Source: Hormoscilla sp. GUM202 (GTDB taxonomy: Bacteria; Cyanobacteriota; Cyanobacteriia; Cyanobacteriales; Desertifilaceae). From it: a stretch of DNA of 64,000 bases. Of this stretch, positions 8,447 to 17,393 are shown piece after piece. Under the pieces are notes generated by a model. It worked only from the letters and a program-made list of their open reading frames with translations. It made no database searches and was not told the DNA's origin. The DNA is taken from positions 27,442 through 91,441 of the forward strand of contig RFFC02000017.1 of NCBI GenBank assembly GCA_005518205.2, read 5' to 3'. Made by a program: the position numbers and the translations under genes. How positions within the stretch are numbered: position 1 is the stretch's first letter; each line of letters opens with the position of its first letter.

Positions 8447-9214
8447 TTACGAACCTTCGGGTTTGAGGATACCATCTTCCAGGTAAGCAACCCGATCGGC
8501 CACATCAATAATCCTGGGGTCGTGGGTTACCATCAAGACAGTGCAGCCTTGTTGCTTGGCCAGTTGACGCAGTAATTGAATCACATTATGTCCACTCTGG
8601 GAGTCTAAAGCAGCAGTAGGTTCGTCGGCCATGATTAACTGGGGATTGCCAGCTAAGGCCCGGGCGATCGCGACCCGTTGTTTCTGTCCTCCAGACAAGT
8701 CACGGGGGCGGGACTTAACTTTATCTCCTAACCCCACCGCTGCCAACAACTCCCGTGCTTGATATCTGGCGGTTCTGCCGCGAATGCCTTTAAGATGGAG
8801 AGCAAGTTCGATATTTTCACCCGCAGTCAGGGCCGGAAACAGGTTAAACCCCTGAAAAATAAAGCCAATGTTTTTCAGGCGGAAGCGGGACAACTTAGTG
8901 CGGGGCAATTGGGTAATCTCTTCTCCCAATAGATAGATTCTGCCAGCCGTGGGCGTCAGCAGCCCAGCTAAAATTGAGAGTAAAGTAGTTTTACCCGAAC
9001 CCGATGGCCCCATCAACAGTTGGATACTGCCCGATTGGATCTGCAGATCGATGCCCTGAAGGGCCTGAAAGCGCGCAGCACCCGCACCGAAAACCATCTC
9101 TATCCCGACAGCAGAGATAGCCGATGTGTTACTGCGCTCTCGATCGATAGTAGTAGCGTAGCGTGCTCCCCCCATGTGGATTTGCGAAAACCCAGCAATT
9201 TGAGAATTATTCAT
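8447..9214 (-). CDS. ABC transporter ATP-binding protein (DevA/MacB/LolD-type)
   Basis: A 255-residue ABC ATPase. Walker A GPSGSGKTT lies at residues 69-77, the Q-loop Gln at about 121, the signature LSGGQ at 173-177, Walker B LIMADE at 193-198 and the H-loop His at 231. It resembles the subunits that power FtsX-type permeases (DevA, MacB, LolD). The first ~32 residues precede the domain and may be an extension; a start nearer the domain is possible. The permease gene lies 52 bp upstream on the same strand, so the two form an operon. Its substrate is unknown; no membrane-fusion (DevB-like) gene is adjacent. Confidence 0.9.
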   Translation of the reverse strand: MNNSQIAGFSQIHMGGARYATTIDRERSNTSAISAVGIEMVFGAGAARFQALQGIDLQIQSGSIQLLMGPSGSGKTTLLSILAGLLTPTAGRIYLLGEEITQLPRTKLSRFRLKNIGFIFQGFNLFPALTAGENIELALHLKGIRGRTARYQARELLAAVGLGDKVKSRPRDLSGGQKQRVAIARALAGNPQLIMADEPTAALDSQSGHNVIQLLRQLAKQQGCTVLMVTHDPRIIDVADRVAYLEDGILKPEGS

Positions 9215-9266
9215 AAGTCTGATAGTGAAAAGTAAATAATTGCGAATGGTTAATTGCGATCGAGTT

Positions 9267-10514
9267 TTAAGCTTTGAAGACGATCGCCGGATCGACGCGA
9301 GTCACTTTTTGAATGGCGAAGAAAGCCGAACCGACACACATCAGCAGAGTAATTCCCAAAACTCCGGCAGCAGATAGGGGCGCGATCGAAATCATAATGC
9401 CCTGAGTTGTCGAGGCCCAAGATGCTAACCCCAAACAAAGGAGCATGCTGGGAACATATCCGAGAACTGCCATCCACAGGGCTTGCTCGATAATGACACT
9501 GTAAATTACCCAGTCAGAGGCCCCCATTGCTTTGAGCGTTCCAAACTCTTTGAGATGATCGGATACAGAAGAGTAGAGGATCTGACCGACAACTACCATA
9601 CCCACAATAACACCCACTACTGCACCCAAACCCAGAATAAATCCAATGCCGCTGCGCTGCTGCCAGTAGTCGCGGGTCTGGTTAGCCATTTCCGCACGAG
9701 TATAAGCCCGGCTATCTGGTAAAGCCGCTTCTAACCGCCGTTTGAGTGCCTGTAGATCCTCCCCCGGTTTGGCCCGAATTAACACGTAGACGATCGGGTC
9801 TGTTAAGTTTAAGGGTTTGGGAGGAGAAACTGCTGATGTTTCAGTAGTTTCTTCCTGTTCGTAAATAGTGACGCATTTGATATCGCCCTCGGGTAGCAAC
9901 TTGCAGTTCAGCTTAGAAGTGACACCGGCATTGATATAGGCGTTGGCGCTTTCTAAGGAAGTAAACACGAAGGGACTCGATACGATCGACTGAGTTTCTT
10001 TTGTTAAGCCTACCAACCGCACTGGCAAAGATCCAATTTCTGCCCGATCGCCCACACCTCGGACATGGAGGGAATCTAAATTGCTAGCATCGACGATCGC
10101 GGTGTAAGGTTCCTTTATGGCCCGCAAGCTGCTGGGGTTGACCTTGCCAGGTAAAAATAATTGCCCCTCTGGGTCGAAACCGAATACCTTCACAGGAGTC
10201 AGTTCCGCCCCGGGAACATTCCACTGAGCTATTCCTCTCATCAAGGGTTCCGCCCGATCGACCCCTTCCACCTGTTTAGCCAGTAAAGCGTACTCCAACA
10301 GCAGGGGCTTTGTCAATTCTAAATGCAACATTTCCTGGGATGCTACCCAGATATCAGCTGGGGAATTTTCGATCAACTGCACCGTCGAGCGAGTAAACCC
10401 CTTGAGTATGCCGGTCTGAATCGTCACCAGGCTGACGGCAAACATAATCCCTGCCTGGGCTACGAGGAAGCGGGGAATGTCTTCCAATAGGTTCTTGCGG
10501 GCGATCGATGCCAT
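9267..10514 (-). CDS. FtsX-family ABC transporter permease (DevC/MacB-like)
   Basis: 415 residues with one N-terminal membrane segment (AGIMFAVSLVTIQTGILKGF), a large extracytoplasmic MacB-type domain (residues ~45-280), and three C-terminal membrane segments in the FtsX domain (IGFILGLGAVVGVIVGMVVV, then VIIEQALWMAVLGYVPSMLL and GVLGITLLMCVGSAFFAIQ). The motif LKEFGTLKAMGAS is typical of the FtsX permease core. It is encoded directly upstream of the ATPase. DevBCA-like systems export glycolipids or other lipophilic substrates through TolC in cyanobacteria; here the DevB gene is missing from the neighbourhood, so the partner is either encoded elsewhere or not needed. Confidence 0.88.
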   Translation of the reverse strand: MASIARKNLLEDIPRFLVAQAGIMFAVSLVTIQTGILKGFTRSTVQLIENSPADIWVASQEMLHLELTKPLLLEYALLAKQVEGVDRAEPLMRGIAQWNVPGAELTPVKVFGFDPEGQLFLPGKVNPSSLRAIKEPYTAIVDASNLDSLHVRGVGDRAEIGSLPVRLVGLTKETQSIVSSPFVFTSLESANAYINAGVTSKLNCKLLPEGDIKCVTIYEQEETTETSAVSPPKPLNLTDPIVYVLIRAKPGEDLQALKRRLEAALPDSRAYTRAEMANQTRDYWQQRSGIGFILGLGAVVGVIVGMVVVGQILYSSVSDHLKEFGTLKAMGASDWVIYSVIIEQALWMAVLGYVPSMLLCLGLASWASTTQGIMISIAPLSAAGVLGITLLMCVGSAFFAIQKVTRVDPAIVFKA

Positions 10515-10673
10515 AATAAATAACCTATCTACACAACTTCTCTACAAATCTACATATTGTAACATCAGCTCTGACTAATTGCTTATTGCTAATGTTGCCT
10601 GCTAATTGATAATTAGCGCTCCGAAGTACTGGATTAATTGCTCGCACAATTCTCAATTTTAAATTCCCAATTT

Positions 10674-10985
10674 TCAACAATTAGGATGGATGATAATGTC
10701 TTGGTAGTTTGGGTATTTGAGGATGAAGAGGTTGGCCCCAATATTGATTTGGGCGATCTGGGATATTTGCTGAGACAACCCGGCCCTCACTTCTGGGTTA
10801 GGACAGTGAATTATCAGGCTTTCGGTATCCGTAATCCATTCTAGCGTGCAGAGTTGGGTGAGTGGAATTTCTGCTTTAATTTGCCTGAGTCCTTCACTCA
10901 GTTGCTTGAACTTCTGTAACCATTGCGACTCTTGCAATTCTTTCTCTAGTTTACTCCTCAGTGGGTTCTGTTCTTCTTGGTTCAT
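10674..10985 (-). CDS. Conserved hypothetical protein, 103 aa
   Basis: A small soluble protein with an N-terminal charged helix (EEQNPLRSKLEKELQESQWLQ, likely coiled coil) followed by a beta-rich part (CTLEWITDTESLIIHCPNPE, then VRAGLSQQISQIAQINIGA). The layout recalls short cyanobacterial proteins of unknown function with a DciA/DUF721-like flavour, but I do not recognise a specific family. It is transcribed in the same direction as the ABC genes with a 159-bp gap. Start at the first ATG with a plausible A/G-rich leader. Confidence 0.6.
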   Translation of the reverse strand: MNQEEQNPLRSKLEKELQESQWLQKFKQLSEGLRQIKAEIPLTQLCTLEWITDTESLIIHCPNPEVRAGLSQQISQIAQINIGANLFILKYPNYQDIIIHPNC

Positions 10986-11078
10986 AGTGCTTGACCTTAA
11001 ATAAATCTAAATTTTGCTAGTGATGATTTGAGGATAGCATAAATTTGAATTAAATGAGCGATGTGATGAAATTAAGAC

Positions 11079-11510
11079 ATGAACAAGCTAGCTTTGACAT
11101 TTGCAGTCACCCTTGCATTAACTGCTGCACCAGCTCAAGCGGGGTTTGAGATTGCCAACCGCAATCAAAATCGGAGTAAAAGTATACAGTGTATTGATGC
11201 GATGGGTTTTGAGATCATGGCCGACAATGTTTTTGCGGCTTTGAACCCACAAGTAGGCCATCGGAAAATTCGTCCCGAGGAGATCTACTATGCAGCACAA
11301 TGGAGGACAATCAGGAATGCTCTAGATCCAAATGGTTGCGTTTTAGTGGAAAGATTTTATCGGGATCCAAAAGTTGCATACCACTTGGCAGACCGAGTTT
11401 TTTATGCTTTGCATCCGGAATTAAACTGGCGCAAAATCAGACCTCATGAAGTTCAATATGCCCGGGAATGGAGCATCATCAGAAATGCTTTGAGTCTGAT
11501 CCCATTCTGA
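11079..11510 (+). CDS. Exported protein with two internal repeats, unknown function
   Basis: 143 residues. The N-terminus MNKLALTFAVTLALTAAPAQA is a clear Sec signal peptide with an AQA cleavage site. The mature part holds two copies of a ~36-residue module: ADNVFAALNPQVGHRKIRPE then EIYYAAQWRTIRNAL, and ADRVFYALHPELNWRKIRPH then EVQYAREWSIIRNAL. Each module is preceded by a Cys (CIDAMGFEI..., CVLVERFY...), so a disulfide is possible. I do not recognise the family. It stands alone between oppositely oriented genes, with its own upstream gap of 93 bp. Confidence 0.8.
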   Translation: MNKLALTFAVTLALTAAPAQAGFEIANRNQNRSKSIQCIDAMGFEIMADNVFAALNPQVGHRKIRPEEIYYAAQWRTIRNALDPNGCVLVERFYRDPKVAYHLADRVFYALHPELNWRKIRPHEVQYAREWSIIRNALSLIPF

Positions 11511-11670
11511 AGAATACCTAACTCCCTCTGGGCAAGGTGAAGCTCATTTGTAGCAATTTTTTTTCAAAATGGTATGAGGAGGTAGCGATTTCTCTCGTTA
11601 TCATTAAGTTGACTATAGCATCCGCCACAGTTTGGCGATCGCCTGTTTCAGATCCCAACGGGCGATCGCA
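11511..11670. other. Short intergenic gap with HIP1 sites
   Basis: 160 bp between two convergent genes. It contains GGCGATCGCC and GGGCGATCGCA sites. I see no gene and no strong terminator hairpin. Confidence 0.5.
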
Positions 11671-12318
11671 TTATGGTTGTTGCTCTCCTACCCATTGACG
11701 CCAGGCCCGAATCATAGTAGTATCATCAGTGGTTTCTGCAAAGAGCAGAAACTGATTAACGATCGCCGCCGAAACAAAGGGAAATGTGGGACTATAGTCA
11801 AGTTCGACATATTCCCCTTCTTGCAATTGGTTAATTCTGACAGTTTGTTCCAGATAGCGCCAAATTTCCGGCACCCCTAGCTGCTTGTAAATTTCAAATC
11901 GGCGCCTGGAATAACTGGTTATATCGACTTCAATTACCAAGTCCGGCGGTGGGTCGATCTCCAGGTCTATAGTGCGACCTCTAATGCGATCGACATTTTG
12001 GATGTAATAGCAGGAGTCAGGTTCGGCACCTTTCCTGATATCTTCTCGATTCAATGTTGTCGAAGCAAACCCCTTTACCCTGAGATTCAGTTCTTCTGTC
12101 AGAGTATTCACCATTCGTTCTAGTAGTTGCTTATAAGTTTCGTGGCGGTCTGATGGCATAATGATTTCCAGCACTCCTTGATTATAGGCTATCCGCGAGG
12201 TGCGCCGATCGCCCATTTCTGCCAATAGTTGCTTGTAAGTCTCCCAACTGACATTCTCTAAGATTACTCGCTGGGTGGTTTGTGGTGGTGGTGGTTCTTT
12301 CACCGCAGTCATGGTCAT
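11671..12318 (-). CDS. Uma2 family (DUF820) putative nuclease-fold protein
   Basis: 215 residues. Conserved Uma2 features are present: SWETYKQLLAEMG near the N-terminus, YNQGVLEIIMPSDRHE, AEPDSCYYIQN, the PD-(D/E)XK-type core DPPPDLVIEVDITSYSR, then YKQLGVPEIWRY. Uma2 proteins are extremely numerous in cyanobacteria and have the restrictase fold; their biological role is not settled. The gene is monocistronic. Start choice is uncertain by a few residues because MTMTAV gives two ATGs. Confidence 0.88.
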   Translation of the reverse strand: MTMTAVKEPPPPQTTQRVILENVSWETYKQLLAEMGDRRTSRIAYNQGVLEIIMPSDRHETYKQLLERMVNTLTEELNLRVKGFASTTLNREDIRKGAEPDSCYYIQNVDRIRGRTIDLEIDPPPDLVIEVDITSYSRRRFEIYKQLGVPEIWRYLEQTVRINQLQEGEYVELDYSPTFPFVSAAIVNQFLLFAETTDDTTMIRAWRQWVGEQQP

Positions 12319-12387
12319 GAGTTCTTCTCCTGTCCTATCTTCCCAACCCGGTTGGACGCGAAACCGGGTTTTTCACCTAAGTTTACA

Positions 12388-13326
12388 TTACAACATCCGC
12401 CAAAGCTGGGCAAGCCTTTGTTTCCTGTCCCGACGAGTAAGGGCGATCGCCCCCTGTGTTAGCATATAGGGCATAGCAAATAGTATGCCTAAATAGGTGC
12501 GCCAGGCACTGTAGGAAAATAGCGCCCTCGATCGAGGATATACGCCCCAAAAGCGATTCACCGAACAGACCATTTCATTTCCCAAAGCCGTCACTTCATG
12601 CCACCAACCGGCAGGAATAAAGAGGGTTTCCCCTTGATGCAATATTACTTCCTGCTTGTATTGTAGCGCTTCTCTTAATTTAGGAAAAGCTTGCAGATCT
12701 GGTTTTTCCGGGTACACCTGACTGAACCAAGAACGCAACTTTAAGCCGTGGCGCAAATGCACGGAAACTGGAAAGGGATAAAGATTAGCCGTCTGAGAAC
12801 TGGGGAACAGCACCACTTTTTTGGCACCGTGCAGTTGCATTAATGTTCCATCCAGAGTATCGTAATGTAAAGCTTCCACGTGACCTCCCGGTCCCGCCCA
12901 CATATTCAAGTCGCTAGCGGGTTTCTCTAAACCCAACTTCTCTCCTATCTTTATTCGAGATGCTTTTTCCTCCAAAGACGTATCTTTTAGGGAACATTTA
13001 GCTAAGTAAATGTCCTGTTCGTGGGCTGTATGGTTGCGCAACATTTCTGCATAGGTAGTAAAAGGCAAACTTTTGGTCTGGACCCCACTGCCAATGTTTT
13101 GCCATTGGCGTTTGTCCAATTTGTACCTCTGGTTTCCGTACCACCGGGACAGAAACTCTTGCGAACTCAACTCTTGGCAAAGATAGTCCAAACTCCAGTC
13201 TTCGCAGTCCGCCATTAATCCTTTAATCACTACCGGCATCCCTGGTTTTTGATATTCTCTCACAAATCTTTCGGGCGTGAGTTCTGATATCTCTTCCCTA
13301 CAGATATGATTTGTTACTTTATTCAT
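12388..13326 (-). CDS. Cupin-like / JmjC-type Fe(II)- and 2-oxoglutarate-dependent oxygenase family protein
   Basis: 312 residues. The double-stranded beta-helix is marked by ALHYDTLDGTLMQLHGAKKV (metal-binding H-x-D) and GETLFIPAGWWHEVTALGNE (distal His), the arrangement of JmjC-like cupin_8 hydroxylases. The N-terminal part (PGMPVVIKGLMADCEDW) is also typical. Such enzymes hydroxylate protein side chains or small molecules; the substrate cannot be told here. The C-terminal ~50 residues are basic with one hydrophobic stretch (YLGILFAMPYMLTQGAIAL). No operon partner: the next gene on this strand is 69 bp downstream (Uma2). Confidence 0.85.
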   Translation of the reverse strand: MNKVTNHICREEISELTPERFVREYQKPGMPVVIKGLMADCEDWSLDYLCQELSSQEFLSRWYGNQRYKLDKRQWQNIGSGVQTKSLPFTTYAEMLRNHTAHEQDIYLAKCSLKDTSLEEKASRIKIGEKLGLEKPASDLNMWAGPGGHVEALHYDTLDGTLMQLHGAKKVVLFPSSQTANLYPFPVSVHLRHGLKLRSWFSQVYPEKPDLQAFPKLREALQYKQEVILHQGETLFIPAGWWHEVTALGNEMVCSVNRFWGVYPRSRALFSYSAWRTYLGILFAMPYMLTQGAIALTRRDRKQRLAQLWRML

Positions 13327-13339
13327 TGTAGATGTCTTC

Positions 13340-13740
13340 CTCCTGTCATCCCGCTAGCCCGCAGGGGGTTTGAACCCCCTGCGGGCTAGCTAAAGTCGGT
13401 TAAAACTGATATCTTGCACCATTGTCAATTAGCCTCCTGGCCCGCCGTGGGTTCAAACCCACGGCTAATAGCTAAAGTGGGTTAAAACCCACTGGAAGCA
13501 TTGTCTAGAAAGGATTTAGTCCATTTTTGTGGATTTTGGTTTTTAGCCTCTGGTTTTAACCAGAGGCGGCCTGTTGCAACAGGTGCAAGATATGAGTTAA
13601 AACCGACTAATAGCATTTTCAATTAAGCTTACCCTCCATTCCCAGTCTCAGACTCCTTCGTTCCCTCGTTCCCAGTCTCGGGCTGGGAACGAATCTTTGG
13701 AGGCAGAGCCTCCAGTTTATTGACAATACTGTAAGATGTC
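13340..13740. repeat. Cluster of hairpin repeats
   Basis: A 400-bp stretch built from several palindromic units: GCCCGCAGGGGGTTTGAACC/CCCTGCGGGC, GCCGTGGGTTCAAACCCACGGC, AGCCTCTGG...CCAGAGGC with a GTTGCAAC hairpin, and GTTCCCAGTCTCGGGCTGGGAAC. The phrases AGTCGGTTAAAAC and ACCGACTAA recur. Related units occur at 49420-49570 and 55524-55600. None is a CRISPR: spacings are irregular and units differ. Confidence 0.75.
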
Positions 13741-13848
13741 AATAGGTGTAAGATATCATGGCTCTAACATATGGTCAAGATGTCGGCATCGAAATGTTAG
13801 CTGCGGCCATTCACCAGTATCCCAGAAACCGGGTTTCTTATGATATCA

Positions 13849-15534
13849 TTAGTTGACATCCTCTGGCAGCCTCACTTCCTTTTCTACGACCAACCCCTCC
13901 AGAAAATTTCGGTCTTCGCTGATATGGGCAAATTTAAGTTGAGAATCAGGTATTCCTCGCGCTAACTGGCGCTGACGCAAAATGTCAAAACTTCCCTTTT
14001 CTAGCAGGCGCAGGCGCGGCGGCGGGATGTCACTTTGCCGCGAAATTGCATAGTGGGTGTTGTTTTCCCCTAACAGGCGATCGCACTTTGACAGAAAAGC
14101 TTGGGGGTCCGACAGGGTATCGCCGTCAGCGAGTTCGATATTAATCAGATAGCGGGCGGGAAAGTCCCGTTCCGAGAGAGTAATGCAGAAGTCCTCTAAC
14201 TGTAGATGAAACTCACCTTGCAGGGCCTGAAGCACCCGAGTAACGTGATGTTCGTTAGTTTTCTCAGTGGTACTGGACATTTGTCCCCCTTGGCGATGGC
14301 GAAACACGATCAGCGGTGCTTGCTGATAAAATCCTACTACCTCGATGACATCGCCAATGTCGTAGCGATAAAATCCACTGTAGGTAGTTGTCAGGATGCG
14401 ATACCTTTGTCCTACCTGCACTTCCGTCGCCAGCAAGGTTTGCGGATGTTCTACTCCCCATTGGTTTTCGGGAATGAATTCAAAAAAGCCACTCTCAATG
14501 GCTAAAATGCTACCATCTGTATTCACATCCGGGTAGATGCCGAACATCCCTTCCGCCGAAGAGAAGACAACTCCGAAAATTGCCGTATCCCCAAAATACT
14601 CGGGAAACCGCTGAAAGTAAAAATCGGAAGTTCCGCCCCTCGCCGTTGCTACCACCGCCAGATTGGGCCATGCTAACTTAGGAGTCAGCTTTCCGTGGGA
14701 TTGTAAGATTTCCTGGAGTTCTCGCGCCCTCACGGGGTTTGCAGTCCACTGACGTTCTAGTTGCGATCGCAGTTCTGGTTCCATCTCCAACCGGGGGGCG
14801 ATCGACCCCTGGGCGATATCAGCAATTAAACTTTCGGCATACTGACTCAAATAGTTGCAAGTCCGCAGAATCAACATGGGAAAATTAGCGATCGTCCCCC
14901 CCATTTCCCGGTTGCCCAGGGCAAACAACAGGGCCACATAATGGCGCGTCAGACTATCCTTTAGCTTGGCAGTCTCGTAGGGGTGGGCAAATAATTGGGC
15001 AAACAGACGCTTATCCAGACGCAGGACCCCGGCGCTGGATGGCCCATAATCAATTCCCCCAGGAGTACGTCCCCATTGTTGCACTGAGTTAGTCACCAGC
15101 AGTTTACCAAACTTCTGCCTCCGTTTTGCCAATGCCTCTGCCAGAAATCCCATGCTGACTAGACTCGCATTCCGGACTATGCTTTGAGATTTCCTGGTGG
15201 TGGGAATCAGTTTCTGCTTACCCGTTGACCCGCTAGTCAAGGTCATGTATATTACTTTTTGGGCAGTTAGGATGTGATTTTCTCCTTGGGTAATCTTTTC
15301 CAAGTATGGTTCGTAGCTGCTGTAGGGCCTGATGGGAATGCGATCGCGAAACTGGTCGATCGTCCTCACTTCAGACAACCCGTCAACGCGACCTAATTGA
15401 GTATCTTGATGGGCGCGTAATAGGTCAAAGAGGAACTTTTCCTGGACAGCATCCACCTGAAGAGTTTTTGCTACAAACCTCTCTTTACTATACTTGGCTA
15501 TCTTTGTCAAGAACGGCAGCAATAAATTTGTCAT
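13849..15534 (-). CDS. GH3 family acyl-adenylate-forming protein
   Basis: 561 residues. The sequence carries the GH3 (auxin-responsive promoter family) acyl-adenylating fold: MTLTSGSTGKQKLIPTTRKS is the phosphate-binding loop, and FFEFIPE, YRILTTTYSGFYRYDIGDVI and FRHRQGGQMSSTTEKTNEHH are conserved. Plant members conjugate amino acids to hormones; the substrates of cyanobacterial members are unknown. I place the start at 15534 (MTNLLLPF, with GGAGAG eight bases upstream). A longer frame begins MCNYFCLTTYL, but those residues come from the 104-bp MITE-like element just upstream. Confidence 0.88.
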   Translation of the reverse strand: MTNLLLPFLTKIAKYSKERFVAKTLQVDAVQEKFLFDLLRAHQDTQLGRVDGLSEVRTIDQFRDRIPIRPYSSYEPYLEKITQGENHILTAQKVIYMTLTSGSTGKQKLIPTTRKSQSIVRNASLVSMGFLAEALAKRRQKFGKLLVTNSVQQWGRTPGGIDYGPSSAGVLRLDKRLFAQLFAHPYETAKLKDSLTRHYVALLFALGNREMGGTIANFPMLILRTCNYLSQYAESLIADIAQGSIAPRLEMEPELRSQLERQWTANPVRARELQEILQSHGKLTPKLAWPNLAVVATARGGTSDFYFQRFPEYFGDTAIFGVVFSSAEGMFGIYPDVNTDGSILAIESGFFEFIPENQWGVEHPQTLLATEVQVGQRYRILTTTYSGFYRYDIGDVIEVVGFYQQAPLIVFRHRQGGQMSSTTEKTNEHHVTRVLQALQGEFHLQLEDFCITLSERDFPARYLINIELADGDTLSDPQAFLSKCDRLLGENNTHYAISRQSDIPPPRLRLLEKGSFDILRQRQLARGIPDSQLKFAHISEDRNFLEGLVVEKEVRLPEDVN

Positions 15535-15556
15535 TCTCTCTCCGGGGTTAGTCAAA

Positions 15557-15660
15557 TAAGTAGTTAGACAAAAATAATTGCACATAAGCTAGGGCGACGT
15601 GCTCCGGATATGGAGATTAGTGTGAGAGAGTGTGTGAAATTGATTTTGTCCATGTACTGA
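15557..15660 (+). mobile_element. 104-bp MITE-like element, copy 2
   Basis: Same element as 2934-3037, with a few substitutions (for example GATTAGTGTGAGAG instead of GACTAGCGCGAGAG). It ends 22 bp upstream of the GH3 start codon, so it occupies the promoter/leader region of that gene and could supply or disrupt its promoter. Confidence 0.85.
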
Positions 15661-15859
15661 TCGGAGTCACGGCGACCAAGGCGATCGCCTCAGTAACCAT
15701 ATTATCTGATTATGTTTGAAATGTCAATAAAGAAAATTAACGAAAATGTAGCCCGCTCGGAGGTGATGGGACTTGACAGGTCTTAGTCTTGGGTGTTAAG
15801 CTGCCAGAGATCCTGTAAAGTACGACGATATCGGTCTTAAGCAATTTAAAATTCTTTCT

Positions 15860-16170
15860 TTCTCATTCAAAATACAGAAATTGAGAATTACGTGCGCTAC
15901 ACTGTAATACTAGAAAGTCGAATAATACAAAAAATACGTATAATACAGAAATTGAGAATTACGATGTAATATGAGAGGGTCGAATAATACAAGCAAGTAC
16001 AGAAATTAAGGGTTGCGTGTATTACTTTTTATTATTAAAACATTCGTCAAGTAATACAAGCAAGTACGAATAATACAGAAATTGAGAATTACGTGTAATA
16101 CGAGAGGATCGAATAATACAAGAAAATCCGAATAATACCGTGCGCTACGCTGTAATACAAAAAAGGGTGC
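15860..16170 (+). repeat. Degenerate tandem repeats, AT-rich
   Basis: The phrase ATACAGAAATTGAGAATTAC recurs at about 15885, 15943 and 16071, with a variant near 16000. The copies are separated by GTCGAATAATACAAG-like blocks, giving irregular units of about 60-75 bp. There are no open frames of note. The unit differs from every other repeat in the window. Confidence 0.7.
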
Positions 16171-16278
16171 TGTTGTCTACTCGGAAAGGGAAGAACTGTT
16201 GCGGCTGGAGTGAAAATGAAAAACCGCCGCTGCTATGTTATCCTAGAACCGGTTCAAAGAAACCCAGAGGGATGAAAG

Positions 16279-16515
16279 ATGCAAAAGCTTTTAATTGGAA
16301 TAGTACCTCAACAGGAGATGGCAGCAGCTCAGCAAGCGATCTCTGAACTCCAGGATTACAAAAACCGGTACCGGGCGATCGGTCTCAATGGTGATACCCT
16401 GCAACCAGGTTTGTCACCTTCTTTGGCGATCGCTCATTACCATTCCAGTATTTTGTCCGCAGTGGGATTTCCTTGGGCGAAGAATCTGCCTATGATGAGA
16501 ATATCGCTACCCTGA
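16279..16515 (+). CDS. Short open frame, possible gene relic
   Basis: A 78-residue frame (MQKLLIGIVPQQEMAAAQQA...) that starts like a soluble helical protein and ends in a less protein-like tail (SILSAVGFPWAKNLPMMRIS). Two HIP1 sites lie within it. No family is recognised, and there is no clear ribosome-binding site. It may be the 5' remnant of a gene cut by the GCCCACGCTCCGGGCCC-type repeat at 16528-16560. Confidence 0.25.
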   Translation: MQKLLIGIVPQQEMAAAQQAISELQDYKNRYRAIGLNGDTLQPGLSPSLAIAHYHSSILSAVGFPWAKNLPMMRISLP

Positions 16516-16611
16516 GCTAGGAGAACGAAGCCCACGCTCCGGGCCCCCTCCGCTGCGCAGGGGCTTAATTACTTGCATCTGCACCCAATATAAGCCGTAA
16601 ACTGTATCTTA

Positions 16612-17229
16612 TTACGAATATTTTAGGTTTTGCTGACATTGTGCAAAAACATAATTAAGTAAGCCCAGAATTTGGGCGATCGTCCCCAAGGCATAAGGAA
16701 GACTTTCGTAAACTTGCCCTGCGGGAGTAAGCTTGTAAAAGTTCCAAGTGCTACCATTGGTTACTATTCCCAAAACATCAATATTTTTCCCAATTTGCTG
16801 ATTTGTCCAGTGACAGGCTTGCATTTCCACCAAACATTGTGCCATTCCTTGCTCAAAGTCATCTTTTTTTGCTTCGATAATACAAAGCATGGGCGCTTCT
16901 AGATACCGCTTATTTTCCGCAATCAAGTAATCTACATAGCCATTAGCAAAGTCACTTTCAAGCCTCGCACCTTTCCAAATTTTTAGCTGGACAAAAGCAT
17001 CGATCGCTTCCTCGCAAATAGCATCTATTAGGATTTTTTTAGAATCTTCACAGCTTTCTAAATCGAAATTTTTCAGTCTCGCAAGGCGCTGTTGAAAAAA
17101 ATCACTGGGTTGTACGGGTTCCGCTTGCAGATCCCAGGGAAGCAAGTCCGTTAAATTAAGTTGCTTGAATGCTTTCGCTTTGTCAAAGCTGGAGAAGTTC
17201 TGTTTCTTAGGCTTTTTATTGCTTGACAT
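16612..17229 (-). CDS. Conserved hypothetical protein with PD-(D/E)XK nuclease-like core
   Basis: 205 residues. The segment ARLESDFANGYVDYLIAENK, then EAPMLCIIEAKKDDFEQGMA, has the E...D...ExK spacing of PD-(D/E)XK nucleases (as in DUF4268 or HsdR-N-like domains), followed by Q-containing helix AQCLVEMQA. The N-terminus is basic (MSSNKKPKKQN). A nuclease-fold, restriction- or repair-related role is inferred from the motif only. It is single, facing away from the hydroxylase gene. Confidence 0.65.
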   Translation of the reverse strand: MSSNKKPKKQNFSSFDKAKAFKQLNLTDLLPWDLQAEPVQPSDFFQQRLARLKNFDLESCEDSKKILIDAICEEAIDAFVQLKIWKGARLESDFANGYVDYLIAENKRYLEAPMLCIIEAKKDDFEQGMAQCLVEMQACHWTNQQIGKNIDVLGIVTNGSTWNFYKLTPAGQVYESLPYALGTIAQILGLLNYVFAQCQQNLKYS

Positions 17230-17393
17230 GGCTCTTGCGGTGATGGCAGTTTATCAAATATTATAGCAATTAAAAATGACTGTGAACGCGCAGATTGAGG
17301 TCCCGACCCCCGATATCGCCATTGCATTTGAGAGCGGATTATGTCAAAATCCTGAAGGTGACCGAATGTCGCAAGGGTAAGGAAGGATAGTCG

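Noticed and set aside
13360..13460. Palindromic GGGTTTGAACCCCC and GGTTCAAACC sequences as tRNA T-arms
   Set aside because: They are arms of perfect hairpins, with no anticodon arm, acceptor stem or CCA end within 100 bp.
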